A DNA stretch of 64,000 nucleotides from Streptomyces sp. NRRL F-5123 (GTDB lineage Bacteria; Actinomycetota; Actinomycetes; Streptomycetales; Streptomycetaceae): positions 62,001-126,000 of the forward strand of contig NZ_JOHY01000014.1 of NCBI RefSeq assembly GCF_000721495.1, in the 5' to 3' direction. The first letter of the stretch is position 1; every line of letters begins with the position of its first letter. Below the pieces are notes generated by a model, which was not told where the DNA came from, searched no databases, and saw nothing but the letters and a program-made list of their open reading frames with translations. A program made the translations under genes and the position numbers. Shown here in pieces: positions 33,333 through 41,692 of this stretch.

Positions 33333-33622
33333 ACGCCTGGCTGCTCGCCGCCTGCGTGCTGCTGCCCGCGGGCGTCGGCCCGTGCCTGTGGCGGGCCTGC
33401 CGCGGCGCGCCCGCGCAGCGCCTCACGGCGACCTCGCTCGCGGGCACCATGGCGGTCGCCGTCTTCCTGCTGGCCGCACGCGGTGTGCACCGCACGTCCT
33501 ACGTGGACGTCGCCCTCGTCGCGGCCGTGCTCGCGCCGACGTCCACGCTGGTGTACGCCCGCTGCCTGGCGGGCGGTTCGGCCGGGGCCCGCCCTTCCGG
33601 CGAGACGGAGGACGCGCGATGA
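33329..33622 (+). CDS. mrpF: Mrp antiporter subunit F (MnhF/MrpF)
   Basis: The protein has 97 residues from the GTG at 33329, which overlaps the mrpE stop in a GTGA. It has three hydrophobic segments, with RLTATSLAGTMAVAVFLLAA and SYVDVALVAAVLAPTSTLVY matching MrpF. It acts as a membrane component of the antiporter. Confidence 0.88.
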   Translation: MNAWLLAACVLLPAGVGPCLWRACRGAPAQRLTATSLAGTMAVAVFLLAARGVHRTSYVDVALVAAVLAPTSTLVYARCLAGGSAGARPSGETEDAR

Positions 33623-33957
33623 GCGCGGCCCACGTCCTCGCGCTGGCCCTGCTGTGGTGCGGCGCCGCCGCCCTGCTGCTGGCCGCCGCGGCGCTCGCGG
33701 TGCTGCCCACCGCGTACGGCAGGCTGCACGCGCTCGCGCCCGCGACCGGCCTCGGCATCCCGCTGCTGTGCCTCGGGCTCGCGGTGGACGCGGGCGCCGG
33801 CCGGGCGGCGGCGAAGCTGCTGGTCATCGGCGCGCTCACTGCCGTGTCCGGGCCGGTCGTCACGATCGTCATCGGCCGCACGATGATCCGCACCGGCGCG
33901 GCGCCCGCACCCGCGGGACGGGCGGAGACAGCGACGGAGGAGGAGCCCCCGACGTGA
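33619..33957 (+). CDS. mrpG: Mrp antiporter subunit G (MnhG/MrpG)
   Basis: The protein has 112 residues from the ATG at 33619, overlapping mrpF by 4 nt (ATGA). AVLPTAYGRLHALAPATGLG is the MrpG signature. Three membrane helices end in VVTIVIGRTMIRTGAAP. The C-terminal tail is polar and low-complexity. Confidence 0.88.
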   Translation: MSAAHVLALALLWCGAAALLLAAAALAVLPTAYGRLHALAPATGLGIPLLCLGLAVDAGAGRAAAKLLVIGALTAVSGPVVTIVIGRTMIRTGAAPAPAGRAETATEEEPPT

Positions 33958-34268
33958 ACACCCCGGTGGCGGCAGCCGACTTCCTCGTCGGCGCCGCGCT
34001 CGTCCTGGTGGTGGCCGCCGCCACCGCTGCCGCCCTCACCCGCGACCCGGTGCGCCAGTCGGTGCTGCTCTCGGCGCTCGGCGTGTGCCTGTCCCTGCTG
34101 TTCCTCCTGGTGCAGGCGCCCGACGTGGCCCTGTCCCAGCTCGCGGTGGGCAGCGCGATCACCCCGCTGCTGGTCCTGCTGACGGTCCGCAAGGTCCGCC
34201 GCGGCGCGCGCGGCCGGCCCGGGGAGGGCGGCGGTGCGGCGGAGCGCGAGCAGGGGAGCGGGCGGTGA
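33954..34268 (+). CDS. DUF4040/MbhD-like Mrp subunit (counterpart of the MrpA C-terminus)
   Basis: The protein has 104 residues from the GTG at 33954 (GTGA overlap). ALTRDPVRQSVLLSALGVCL and LVQAPDVALSQLAVGSAITP match DUF4040, which in many bacteria is fused to the C-terminus of the large MrpA subunit. Here it is a separate small membrane protein, because no full MrpA is encoded in the operon. Confidence 0.82.
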   Translation: MNTPVAAADFLVGAALVLVVAAATAAALTRDPVRQSVLLSALGVCLSLLFLLVQAPDVALSQLAVGSAITPLLVLLTVRKVRRGARGRPGEGGGAAEREQGSGR

Positions 34269-35035
34269 ACCGGCGCGCCCGCGGCGTCGCCTTCCTGGCC
34301 GCCGCCGCCGTTTTCGCGGTCTTCTTCACGCTCGCCTGCACCGGCCTGCCGCACTTCGGCACAGCCGACCACCCGTACGGCACCAGGGCAGTAGCCGCAG
34401 CGGTGCGGCAGCACACCGCGAACGTGATCTCGTCCGTCAACTTCGACCAGCGCGCCCTGGACACCCTCGGCGAGGAGTCCATCCTCTTCGGCGCGGTCCT
34501 CGGCTCCGTCGTGCTGCTGCGCCGGGCACGCGACGAGGACCGCGCCGAGCCCGCGCCGCGCCCCGTCCTGCCGTCCACGCTGCTGCTCGGGGCAGGCCTG
34601 CTGCCGGTGACGGTGCTGGTGGGCGGGTACGTCGTGGCGCACGGCCAGCTCAGTCCGGGCGGCGGCTTCCAGGGCGGTGTGCTGCTCGCTACGGGGCTGC
34701 ACCTGGCGTACGTCGCGGCCGACTACCGGGTGCTGCGCCGGGTGCGCCCGCTCGCGGTCTTCGCCGCGCTGGACGCGATCGGCGCGGGGGCCTTCACCGC
34801 GCTCGGCTTCGCCGGGCTGATCGCGGGCGGCGCCTTCCTGGAGAACGTGCTGCCGCTGGGCACCTTCAACCAGCTGGCCTCCGGCGGTCTGGTACCGCTG
34901 GTGAACGCCGCCGTCGGGGTGGAGGTCGCCTCCGGGGTGATCGTGCTGGTCGCGCAGTTCCTCGACCAGGCCGTGGAGATCGACGAGCGTGCCGCGCGCG
35001 ACGCCGGACGGCGCGCAGGGGGTGACGGCCTGTGA
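34265..35035 (+). CDS. mrpB: MbhE-MnhB fusion, Mrp antiporter subunit B
   Basis: The protein has 256 residues from the GTG at 34265 (GTGA overlap). The N-terminal part contains NVISSVNFDQRALDTLGEES, like MbhE or the tail of MrpA. The C-terminal MnhB domain contains GHGQLSPGGGFQGG-type sequence (AHGQLSPGGGFQGGVLLATG) and VEVASGVIVLVAQFLDQ. It thus joins two parts that other genomes distribute between MrpA and MrpB. Confidence 0.86.
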   Translation: MNRRARGVAFLAAAAVFAVFFTLACTGLPHFGTADHPYGTRAVAAAVRQHTANVISSVNFDQRALDTLGEESILFGAVLGSVVLLRRARDEDRAEPAPRPVLPSTLLLGAGLLPVTVLVGGYVVAHGQLSPGGGFQGGVLLATGLHLAYVAADYRVLRRVRPLAVFAALDAIGAGAFTALGFAGLIAGGAFLENVLPLGTFNQLASGGLVPLVNAAVGVEVASGVIVLVAQFLDQAVEIDERAARDAGRRAGGDGL

Positions 35036-35376
35036 ACCTGCTGCCCTTCCTCGCGGCCGGGTGGATCTTCCTCGTCGGGGTGTACGGCATGGTGACCAGC
35101 CGCAACCTGGTGCATGCCGTCGGCTGCCTGGCGGTGGCGCAGTCCTCGACGTACGTGCTGCTGCTCGGCATCGGCTACCGGCGCGGCGGAACCGCGCCGG
35201 TCTTCTCGGACGTCCCCGTCGGCACGACTGTCGTCGACCCGGTGGTGCAGGCCCTGGTCCTGACCGACGTCGTCGTCGGGGCGACCGTCACCGCGCTGCT
35301 GCTGAGCCTGGTCATCCAGATCCGCAAGCGCACCGGGACGGTGGACCCGGAAGCGCTCACCGACCTGAAGGGCTGA
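35032..35376 (+). CDS. mrpC: Mrp antiporter subunit C (NuoK-like)
   Basis: The protein has 114 residues from the GTG at 35032 (GTGA overlap). Three helices resemble NuoK: VGVYGMVTSRNLVHAVGCLA, SSTYVLLLGIGYRRGG and DPVVQALVLTDVVVGATVTA. The last segment is the conserved MrpC signature. Confidence 0.9.
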   Translation: MNLLPFLAAGWIFLVGVYGMVTSRNLVHAVGCLAVAQSSTYVLLLGIGYRRGGTAPVFSDVPVGTTVVDPVVQALVLTDVVVGATVTALLLSLVIQIRKRTGTVDPEALTDLKG

Positions 35377-35385
35377 GGCGCTCGC

Positions 35386-37254
35386 GTGCCGTCCTCCGGA
35401 GGGGGAACCGCCGACCTGCTGCCGCTCGCCGTGGCGCTCCCGCTGCTGGGCGCCGCGGTGCTGGTGCTGGCCGGGCGGGTACTGCCGCGTACCGGGACGG
35501 ACGTGCTCGCCACCGCCTTCGCCGCCGGTACCGCCGCCGAGATCGCCGTGCTGTGGGCGCGGACCGGGGGCGCAGGCGGGCGCGTGGTGTCCTGGGCCGG
35601 GGGCTGGACTCCGCAAGGCGGGCAAGGGGGACACAGCGTCGGCATCGTCCTGGTCGCCGACCGGCTCGGCGCCGGGCTCGCGCTGCTCGTCGCCCTGCTC
35701 GTCGTGGCCGTACTCGTCTACTCCTGGCGCTACTTCGACGAGCCGCCCGCCCGGCACCGCGGCACCTTCCCCGCGCTGCTGCTGCTCTTCGAGGCGGGCA
35801 TGTGCGGCTTCGCGCTCACCGGCGACCTCTTCGACGCGTTCGTCTTCTTCGAGCTGATGGGCGTCGTCGCCTACGCCCTGACGGGCTTCCGCATCGAGGA
35901 CCCGCGCCCGCTGCACGGCGCCCTCACCTTCGGGGTCGTCAACTCGCTGGCCGCGTACTGCTCGCTGCTCGGCATCGGGCTGCTCTACGCCCGCACCGGC
36001 GAGCTGGGCATGGCCCAGATCGGCGCCGCCCTGTCCGGCCACCGCACCGACGCGCTCACCGTCACCGCCTTCGTACTCGTCATGGTGGGGCTGCTGGTGA
36101 AGGCCGCGATCGTGCCCTTCCACTTCTGGCTGCCGGACGCGCACGCCGTGGCGCCCACGCCGGTGTGCATGCTGATGTCCGGTGTGATGGTCGAGCTGGG
36201 CCTGTACGGCGCCGCGCGCGTCCAGCTCACGGTCTTCGCGGGCCCCGGCGGCATCCCGGCGGAAGCCGTCACCCGCACCCTGGGCACGCTCGGCGCGCTG
36301 ACCGCCCTCACCGGCGCCGTGATGTGCTGGCAGCAGCGGCACCTCAAGCGGATGCTGGCCTTCTCCACCATCGCGCACTCGGGGCTGTGGCTGCTGGCCC
36401 TGAGCCTGCACGGCGCCGCCGCGACCGCCGGCACCGCGCTCTACGTCGCCGGACATGCCGGGGTCAAGGCGGCGCTGTTCGGCCTGACCGGCGTGCTGCT
36501 CGACCGGCACGGATCGGTCGACGAGCACGGCCTGTACGGCACGGAGCGCGGCTCGCCGTACACCGGTGCGCTCTTCCTCACCGGGGCACTCGCACTCGCC
36601 GGGCTGCCGCCGTTCGGCACCGCGCTGGGAAAGGCGGTCGCCGAGCACGCCGCCGGGGAGCACCTGGCGTGGCTGCCCGTCCTCTACGTCCTGGTGTCGG
36701 CGCTGACCGGCGGCGCCGTCCTGCGCGCGGGCCTGCGCATCTTCCGCGGCGCCGGGCCGCGGCCCGAACCGAGCCACTCCGATGTCGAGACCAGCGGTTC
36801 GGGCGAGGAGCCCGAGGTGCGCGACCCGCGGCGCAGGGTGCCGCGCACCATGACCGCAGTGCCCGCCGCCCTGCTGCTGGGCGCGCTCGCGGTCGGCCTG
36901 TGGCCGGCCGCAGGGCGGTCGCTCGCCACCGCGGCTGCCGCCTTCACCGACCGCGCCGGCTACCTGGCGCAAGTCCGTGGCGCGGCCGCCGTACCGCTGC
37001 CGCCCGCGGCCCCGGCCGCCGCGTGGACCCTGTCCGGCGTGCTGCTCGGCCTGCTCTCCGCCGCGTCCGCGGGGGCCGTCGCGCTGCTGGCGCTGCACCC
37101 CGTGGGCCGTTCGCTGCGTTCGGCGGTGCGGTCCGCCGAGAGGCGGTTGGTCGTGCCGCTGCGCCGCCTGCACTCCGGGCACATCGGCGACTACGTCGCC
37201 TGGCTGATGGTGGGCCTGGCCGGGCTCCTGGTGGCCCTCGCGGCGCAGCTCTGA
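35386..37254 (+). CDS. mrpD: Mrp antiporter subunit D (NuoM/ND5-like)
   Basis: This is the large ion-translocating subunit, 622 residues from the GTG at 35386, 9 nt after mrpC. It has about fourteen or more membrane helices. Conserved residues lie in [20 protein letters not shown] (Glu), [20 protein letters not shown] (Lys) and [20 protein letters not shown]. It is about 100 residues longer than typical MrpD. The addition is a polar loop (about 465-485) and extra C-terminal helices with a basic amphipathic stretch. It is the only ND5-like subunit in the operon. Confidence 0.9.
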   Translation: MPSSGGGTADLLPLAVALPLLGAAVLVLAGRVLPRTGTDVLATAFAAGTAAEIAVLWARTGGAGGRVVSWAGGWTPQGGQGGHSVGIVLVADRLGAGLALLVALLVVAVLVYSWRYFDEPPARHRGTFPALLLLFEAGMCGFALTGDLFDAFVFFELMGVVAYALTGFRIEDPRPLHGALTFGVVNSLAAYCSLLGIGLLYARTGELGMAQIGAALSGHRTDALTVTAFVLVMVGLLVKAAIVPFHFWLPDAHAVAPTPVCMLMSGVMVELGLYGAARVQLTVFAGPGGIPAEAVTRTLGTLGALTALTGAVMCWQQRHLKRMLAFSTIAHSGLWLLALSLHGAAATAGTALYVAGHAGVKAALFGLTGVLLDRHGSVDEHGLYGTERGSPYTGALFLTGALALAGLPPFGTALGKAVAEHAAGEHLAWLPVLYVLVSALTGGAVLRAGLRIFRGAGPRPEPSHSDVETSGSGEEPEVRDPRRRVPRTMTAVPAALLLGALAVGLWPAAGRSLATAAAAFTDRAGYLAQVRGAAAVPLPPAAPAAAWTLSGVLLGLLSAASAGAVALLALHPVGRSLRSAVRSAERRLVVPLRRLHSGHIGDYVAWLMVGLAGLLVALAAQL

Positions 37255-37303
37255 GCCGTGGGGGGAGAGGGAAGTGGGCCAGGAAAAGTGGCCCGGAGTG
37301 GGC

Positions 37304-37333
37304 CTGACCACCGGTCCGCCCGCCCCGTAGCGT
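37304..37333 (+). promoter_or_regulatory. Promoter CTGACC-N18-TAGCGT for a leaderless MFS gene
   Basis: The -35-like CTGACC (37304-37309) and the -10 TAGCGT (37328-37333) are 18 nt apart. The GTG start at 37341 follows the -10 by 7 nt, so the mRNA likely begins at the start codon. Confidence 0.6.
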
Positions 37334-37340
37334 CGCCTGT

Positions 37341-38597
37341 GTGACGACCCACCCGCAGCGCGGACTCGCGCTGGCCCAGCTCGCCAACTCCGTCGGTGAC
37401 GGCGCCTTCTACACGACGTCGGCGCTGTACTTCACCCGGGTCGCCGGGGTGTCCGCCGGGCGCGTCGGGCTCGGTCTGACCCTCGCCTGGGCCGCCGGCT
37501 CGCTCGTCGGCGTACCGCTCGGCCGGATCGCCGACCGGCGCGGGCCGCGCGGCACCTCGGTGCTGCTGGCGCTGACCACCTCGGCGGCGGTGGGCTCCTT
37601 CCTGGTGGTGCAGGGCTTCGCCGCGTTCCTCGCCGTCGCCTGCGCCTACACGGCCGCGCAGTCGGGCCTGGCGGCCTCCCGGCAGGCGCTGCTGGCCCGC
37701 CTGGTGCCCGCCGGTGAGCGCACCCGGCTGCTGGCCCGGCTCCAGGCGACGCTCAACGGCGGCCTCGCGGTGGGCGCCGCCGTCGGCGGGCTCGCGCTGG
37801 GCGTCGGGACGGCACTCGCCTACCGGGCCGCGCTGGGACTGGACGCGCTGTGCTTCCTCGGCTGCGCGGTACTCCTGCTGCGCCTGCCCGCGGTCCGGGC
37901 CGCGGGTGCGGCTCCGGCCGCGGGACCGGCCCGGCGGCCGGGGATCCTGCGGGACCGGCCGTACGCGCTGGTGGCGCTGCTCAACACGGTCCTGATGCTG
38001 CGGCTCCCGCTGCTCAGCCTGGCGCTGCCGCTGTGGATCACCGAGCGCACCGGGGCACCGGCGTGGCTGGCGTCCGGCCTGTTCGTCCTCAACACCCTCG
38101 CGGTCACGCTCTTCCAGGTGCGCACCGCGCGCGCCGTCACCGGACTCGACAGCGCCCTGCGGGCGGTGCGGCTGTCGGGCGTGGTGATGCTCGCCTGCTG
38201 CGCGGTCTTCGCCCTGTCGGCGGGGCGCTCCGCGGGGCCCGCGACGGCCGTCCTGCTTGCCGCGGCCGTGCTGCAGGTCATCGCCGAGATGCAGCAGTCC
38301 GCGGGTTCCTGGCAGCTGTCCTTCGACCTGGCCCCCGCGGACCGGATGGGCGAGTACCAGGGCTTCTTCGGCACCGGCGTGACCGTCGCCCGCACGCTGG
38401 GCCCCCTGGTGCTGACCACCCTGCTGCTGGACTGGGGCACCCCTGGCTGGCTGCTGCTCGGCGCTCTCATGGCGGGGGCCGCCTGGGCCACGGGTCCGGC
38501 CGCCCGCTGGGCGGACCGGGGCAGGACGGCACGTGAAGCGAGCAGCGGCACGACCACCGCCGGGCGCCTGGAGCCGGCCGGTGGCCTCCGCGCGTGA
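37341..38597 (+). CDS. MFS transporter (DHA1-like)
   Basis: This is a major facilitator of about 12 helices and 418 residues from the GTG at 37341. GRIADRRGPRGTSVLLALTT is the loop 2-3 motif. The central loop is about 195-205, and EMQQSAGSWQLSFDLAPADR with MGEYQGFFGTGVTVARTLGP occurs in the second half. The substrate is not predictable. There is no ribosome site, consistent with leaderless initiation. Confidence 0.88.
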   Translation: MTTHPQRGLALAQLANSVGDGAFYTTSALYFTRVAGVSAGRVGLGLTLAWAAGSLVGVPLGRIADRRGPRGTSVLLALTTSAAVGSFLVVQGFAAFLAVACAYTAAQSGLAASRQALLARLVPAGERTRLLARLQATLNGGLAVGAAVGGLALGVGTALAYRAALGLDALCFLGCAVLLLRLPAVRAAGAAPAAGPARRPGILRDRPYALVALLNTVLMLRLPLLSLALPLWITERTGAPAWLASGLFVLNTLAVTLFQVRTARAVTGLDSALRAVRLSGVVMLACCAVFALSAGRSAGPATAVLLAAAVLQVIAEMQQSAGSWQLSFDLAPADRMGEYQGFFGTGVTVARTLGPLVLTTLLLDWGTPGWLLLGALMAGAAWATGPAARWADRGRTAREASSGTTTAGRLEPAGGLRA

Positions 38598-38912
38598 GCA
38601 GCGGCAGCAAGTCCGGTCGGCGCCCTGCGGACTGGAGGGCAGCCGGTGCGGCGCCGCCCGTCCCGGAAGGGCTCGGCGGGCGGGGAGTGGAGGCGACGGT
38701 CCCGGCCGATGCGGAGGCGCGGATGAGCACCACCGGGCACGGGAGCCGTGCGGGCCGGTCGTTCGCCTTTGGGGGCACCCGCCGGACGCGTCCCGGGCGG
38801 CGGACGTCCGGCGCGCGGACGGCCGGGGAGCGCTTGCGGGTCCGCCCCGCCCGGCTGCGGGAAGAGGGGCCGGGCGTGCCCTTGCAGTCCGGCCGTCCGC
38901 GCCCGACGGGGT
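38598..38912. other. Gene-free interval
   Basis: The short open frames here have irregular third-position GC and no recognisable protein features. I see no promoter or clear terminator that I would defend. Confidence 0.4.
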
Positions 38913-40040
38913 TCAGGCGTCGCGGTACGGCTCGGCATCCGGCCCGCGCAGCTCCATCCCGTGACCGGGGGAGCCGTCGGCGCCCGGGCGGACCGTGCCG
39001 CCCGTCGGGTCGAGACAGCCGCTGAAGAGCGCCCGTTCGATCCTGACGTGGTCGTGGAACCACTCCATGTGGCGGAGGTTGGGCACCGCCGCGGCGGCGT
39101 GCGCGTGCAGGTGGGGCGCGCAGTGGGCGGACACCTGGAGCCCGCGCGCCTCCGCGAGGGCCGCTGCCCGCAGCCACACGGTGACGCCCCCGCAGCGGGT
39201 GACGTCGGCTTGGAGACAGTCGACCGCGCCCGCCGCGAGCATCTGCTCGAAGTAGGCGAGCGTGTAGCCGTACTCGCCCGCTGCGACGTCGGGACGTACC
39301 GCGTCGCGCACCCGGGCCAGGCCTGTGAGGTCGTCGGAGGAGACAGGCTCCTCGAACCACGTGACGTCCTCGGCGTCGAGGTGGGCGGCGAGGCGGACGG
39401 CCTGCTTGGCGGTGTAGCCGCCGTTGGCGTCCACGTAGAGCTCCGCTGCTCCCGCGGAGCGGCGGGCCGCACTGATCCGCTGCCGGTCGCGTCCCTCGGC
39501 GGTGCCCCAGGACTCGCCGATCTTGATCTTCACCCGCGGGATATCGGACTCCTCGGTCCAGGTGCGAATCTGCCGGTCCTGCTCGGCTTCGCCGTAGGTG
39601 GTGAAGCCGCCGCTGCCGTAGACCGGGACCTCGTCGCGGGCAGCTCCGAGCACAGACACCAGGGGCAGGCCGAGCAGTCGCGCCTTGAGGTCCCACAGGG
39701 CGATGTCGACCGCCGAGACCGCGTGCCCCGCGATGCCCGGCCGGGCGGCGTTGCGCACCGCCCGGGTCATCGCCTCGTTGGCGGCGGGCACGTCCCACAC
39801 CGCACGGCCGGTGACGGCCGGCGCGAGGTGGGTGTCCACCACGGTTGCGGCTGCGGGGGAGCCGTACGTCCACCCGAGGCCGGTGACGCCTGCGGCCTCG
39901 GCGTGGACCGTCACCAGCGTCGTGGCGTCCCAGGTCAGCGTGCCGTCGGCCTCGGGACGTTCGGCCGGCACGGTCCAGACGGCGGTCCGCAGCGACTCGA
40001 CGTGCGGCGGGTCGCCACCGGCACCGGAGGCGGCGGTCAC
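38913..40040 (-). CDS. Enolase-superfamily (mandelate racemase/muconate-lactonizing) enzyme
   Basis: This is a Mg2+-dependent acid-sugar dehydratase, racemase or cycloisomerase of 375 residues from the GTG at 40040. The catalytic region shows VKIKIGESW (KxK), metal ligands in ELYVDANGGY, TWFEEPVSSDD and VAAGEYGYT, and a second-half LQADVTRCGGVTVWL. The C-terminal HCAPHLHAHAAAAVPNLRHM resembles members that carry the catalytic His. Its start overlaps the stop of the upstream FAD-oxidase remnant (GTGA), so the original operon paired the two enzymes. Subclass and substrate are uncertain. Confidence 0.87.
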   Translation of the reverse strand: MTAASGAGGDPPHVESLRTAVWTVPAERPEADGTLTWDATTLVTVHAEAAGVTGLGWTYGSPAAATVVDTHLAPAVTGRAVWDVPAANEAMTRAVRNAARPGIAGHAVSAVDIALWDLKARLLGLPLVSVLGAARDEVPVYGSGGFTTYGEAEQDRQIRTWTEESDIPRVKIKIGESWGTAEGRDRQRISAARRSAGAAELYVDANGGYTAKQAVRLAAHLDAEDVTWFEEPVSSDDLTGLARVRDAVRPDVAAGEYGYTLAYFEQMLAAGAVDCLQADVTRCGGVTVWLRAAALAEARGLQVSAHCAPHLHAHAAAAVPNLRHMEWFHDHVRIERALFSGCLDPTGGTVRPGADGSPGHGMELRGPDAEPYRDA

Positions 40041-40507
40041 CCTTCGTCCCCGGCTCCGGGACGGTCCGCCCGGTGGCGGCGGCCCGGCAGCATCTCCTCG
40101 CTGCCGACCAGGGCGCGGGCGACGTGGACGCCGTTCTCGGGCAGCAGGTCGTCGAGGTCGTAGCCGGGCACCGGGCGCGCGGTCTTCGGGCAGCCGCGGC
40201 GGATGCCGGGGAGACACCGGTCGCCGAACGCGCGCAGGCCCGCGTACAGCCCGGCACACCGGTCGCCCTGGGCGGCGATCGCGTCGAACTCCTCCGGCGG
40301 GGTCCGCCCCACCCGGCAGCGCGTCCCGTCGTCGGTGAGGACATCCGGACGGCGCACGCTGTCGGCGGTCCTGCCGTACGCCTGCGCGGACGCCCCGCAG
40401 CTGCCCGCGCCGAAGCGCACCTCGCCGCCGGCCTCCTCGCGGAGTGCGGACTCCAGGGCCGTGGGGTCGGGTGCGGAGGCGGGGGCGGACCGTTCGACGA
40501 TGCTCAT
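40037..40507 (-). pseudogene. Internally deleted FAD-linked oxidase remnant
   Basis: The 156-codon frame is open from ATG 40507, but it looks like two distant pieces of a GlcD-type FAD-binding oxidase joined together. An N-terminal piece with VRFGAGSCGASAQAYGR is followed at once by VLTDDGTRCRVGRTPPEEFD and PVPGYDLDDLLPENGVHVAR, which normally lies about 150 residues later, and then VGSEEMLPG. The FAD pyrophosphate motif and the C-terminal half are missing. It is probably non-functional, although its reading frame still leads into the enolase-family gene by a 4-nt overlap. Confidence 0.7.
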
Positions 40508-40705
40508 ACCTGGCCTTCCGAGTGCGCTGCAGTCGCCCCGCGAACCGTTCCCGGCCGGTGCGGTACCGGACGTGCGGCGCCCGCGGCCCGGGCCGGGGCT
40601 GCCCGCCCCGCTTCCGCTTCGGGTGCCCGCTCCCCGGCGGGCTGTTCCGCCTCTCCCCGCGCCGGCCCGCCGGCCCGCCGCCCCGAGTGCATCAGCTCGG
40701 CCCCT

Positions 40706-41176
40706 TCACTCGCGTCCCGGACTTTCCGGGTCCTCCGTCACGTGCACCGCAGCCTCCTCCGCGCCCGCCGCCGCGCCGTCCACGCCGACGTCCTCGGCCG
40801 TCACGGGATCGCGGGTGGCCCGCTCCATGCCCTGGTCCGCCGCGACGAGCCGCCCGGCGCGGGCGTCACCCGCCTCCGGGTCCACCGGCTCGCCCTCCGA
40901 GTCGGAGGCGTCACCGATGCCGTCGCCGGCGCCCGGCTGCACGTCCGGTGTCTCCTGGGCCAGGCGCTGGTCGAGGGACTCGCCGTCCCGCTGCTCCTCC
41001 GCCGTGGTACCGGGGCCGTCCACGGCGTAAGGCCGCTCGGGCGGGGAGTAGCCCTTGTCCAGTTCGGCGTCGTAGTCGTCCTCGCCGAGCGCGTCCTCCA
41101 TGTCCAGCGGGTCGGCCTGCTCGTCCTCGTCGCCGGTCGGCTGATAGACCTCGTCACCCATCGTCTCGTCGCTCAT
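40706..41176 (-). CDS. DUF5709 domain protein
   Basis: This is an acidic protein of 156 residues from the ATG at 41176, with AAGGAG 7 nt upstream. MSDETMGDEVYQPTGDEDEQ, ELDKGYSPPERPYAVDGPGT and GESLDQRLAQETPD are the conserved blocks of DUF5709, a family common in actinobacteria and often stress-associated. There is no signal peptide or membrane segment, and it is probably disordered. A GGGTAC motif lies about 100 bp upstream. Function is unknown. Confidence 0.85.
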   Translation of the reverse strand: MSDETMGDEVYQPTGDEDEQADPLDMEDALGEDDYDAELDKGYSPPERPYAVDGPGTTAEEQRDGESLDQRLAQETPDVQPGAGDGIGDASDSEGEPVDPEAGDARAGRLVAADQGMERATRDPVTAEDVGVDGAAAGAEEAAVHVTEDPESPGRE

Positions 41177-41289
41177 GGCGGCGCTCCTTCCGCAAAGCCG
41201 CTGTGGCCTGCGGCTGCCCGCTGCTCGTCCCGCCATGCATGCGCGGCCCGGGACTCCGCCGTCCCGGGAACGGCACGCGTACCCCCCGC

Positions 41290-41542
41290 ATGCCGGGGCA
41301 TCTGCCCGCTACGGACCATTCCGAGGCACCCGTACGCGACGCGCTCGCGGCCTGCCACGCCGAGGGGCGGCTTCCCTTCACCCCGCCGGGTCACAAGCAG
41401 GGGGCGGGGCGCCGACCCGCGTGTGCGCGAGCTGCCGGGTGGCGGGGTCTTCGCTGCCGGCGTCCTCGCGGCCGCCGGGCTCGACGACCGGCTCTCCGGG
41501 CAGCAGGTGCCGGAGCGGGCCCGGGCACCCCGGCGCGGATGA
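41290..41542 (+). pseudogene. Frameshifted N-terminal fragment of an Orn/Lys/Arg decarboxylase
   Basis: ATG 41290 begins a frame with EAPVRDALAACHAEGRLPFT followed by PPGHKQG, the conserved N-terminus of PLP-dependent Orn/Lys/Arg decarboxylases. The family sequence then continues in another frame as RGADPRVRELPGGGVFAAGV and LAAAGLDDRL before ending. The PLP domain is absent. Both a frameshift and a large 3' deletion have occurred. Confidence 0.7.
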
Positions 41543-41692
41543 CCTGCCGGCCGCCCGGCGCTCCGGGCGCTCGGCACTGCGCTGCTGAGCCCGGCGAGGG
41601 TCCCGGCCGGGACGCCCCGCGGCCGTGGGCCTGCCGTCCTGTTCAGCCCGGGCCTGCTCCCGTGCCCGCTACGGGAGCAGGCCCCGTCCGCG

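Noticed and set aside
38594..39025. A 143-codon ORF overlapping the MFS stop by GTGA
   Set aside because: Composition is Arg/Pro/Gly-dominated throughout with no natural protein segment, and it runs antisense into the enolase-family gene.
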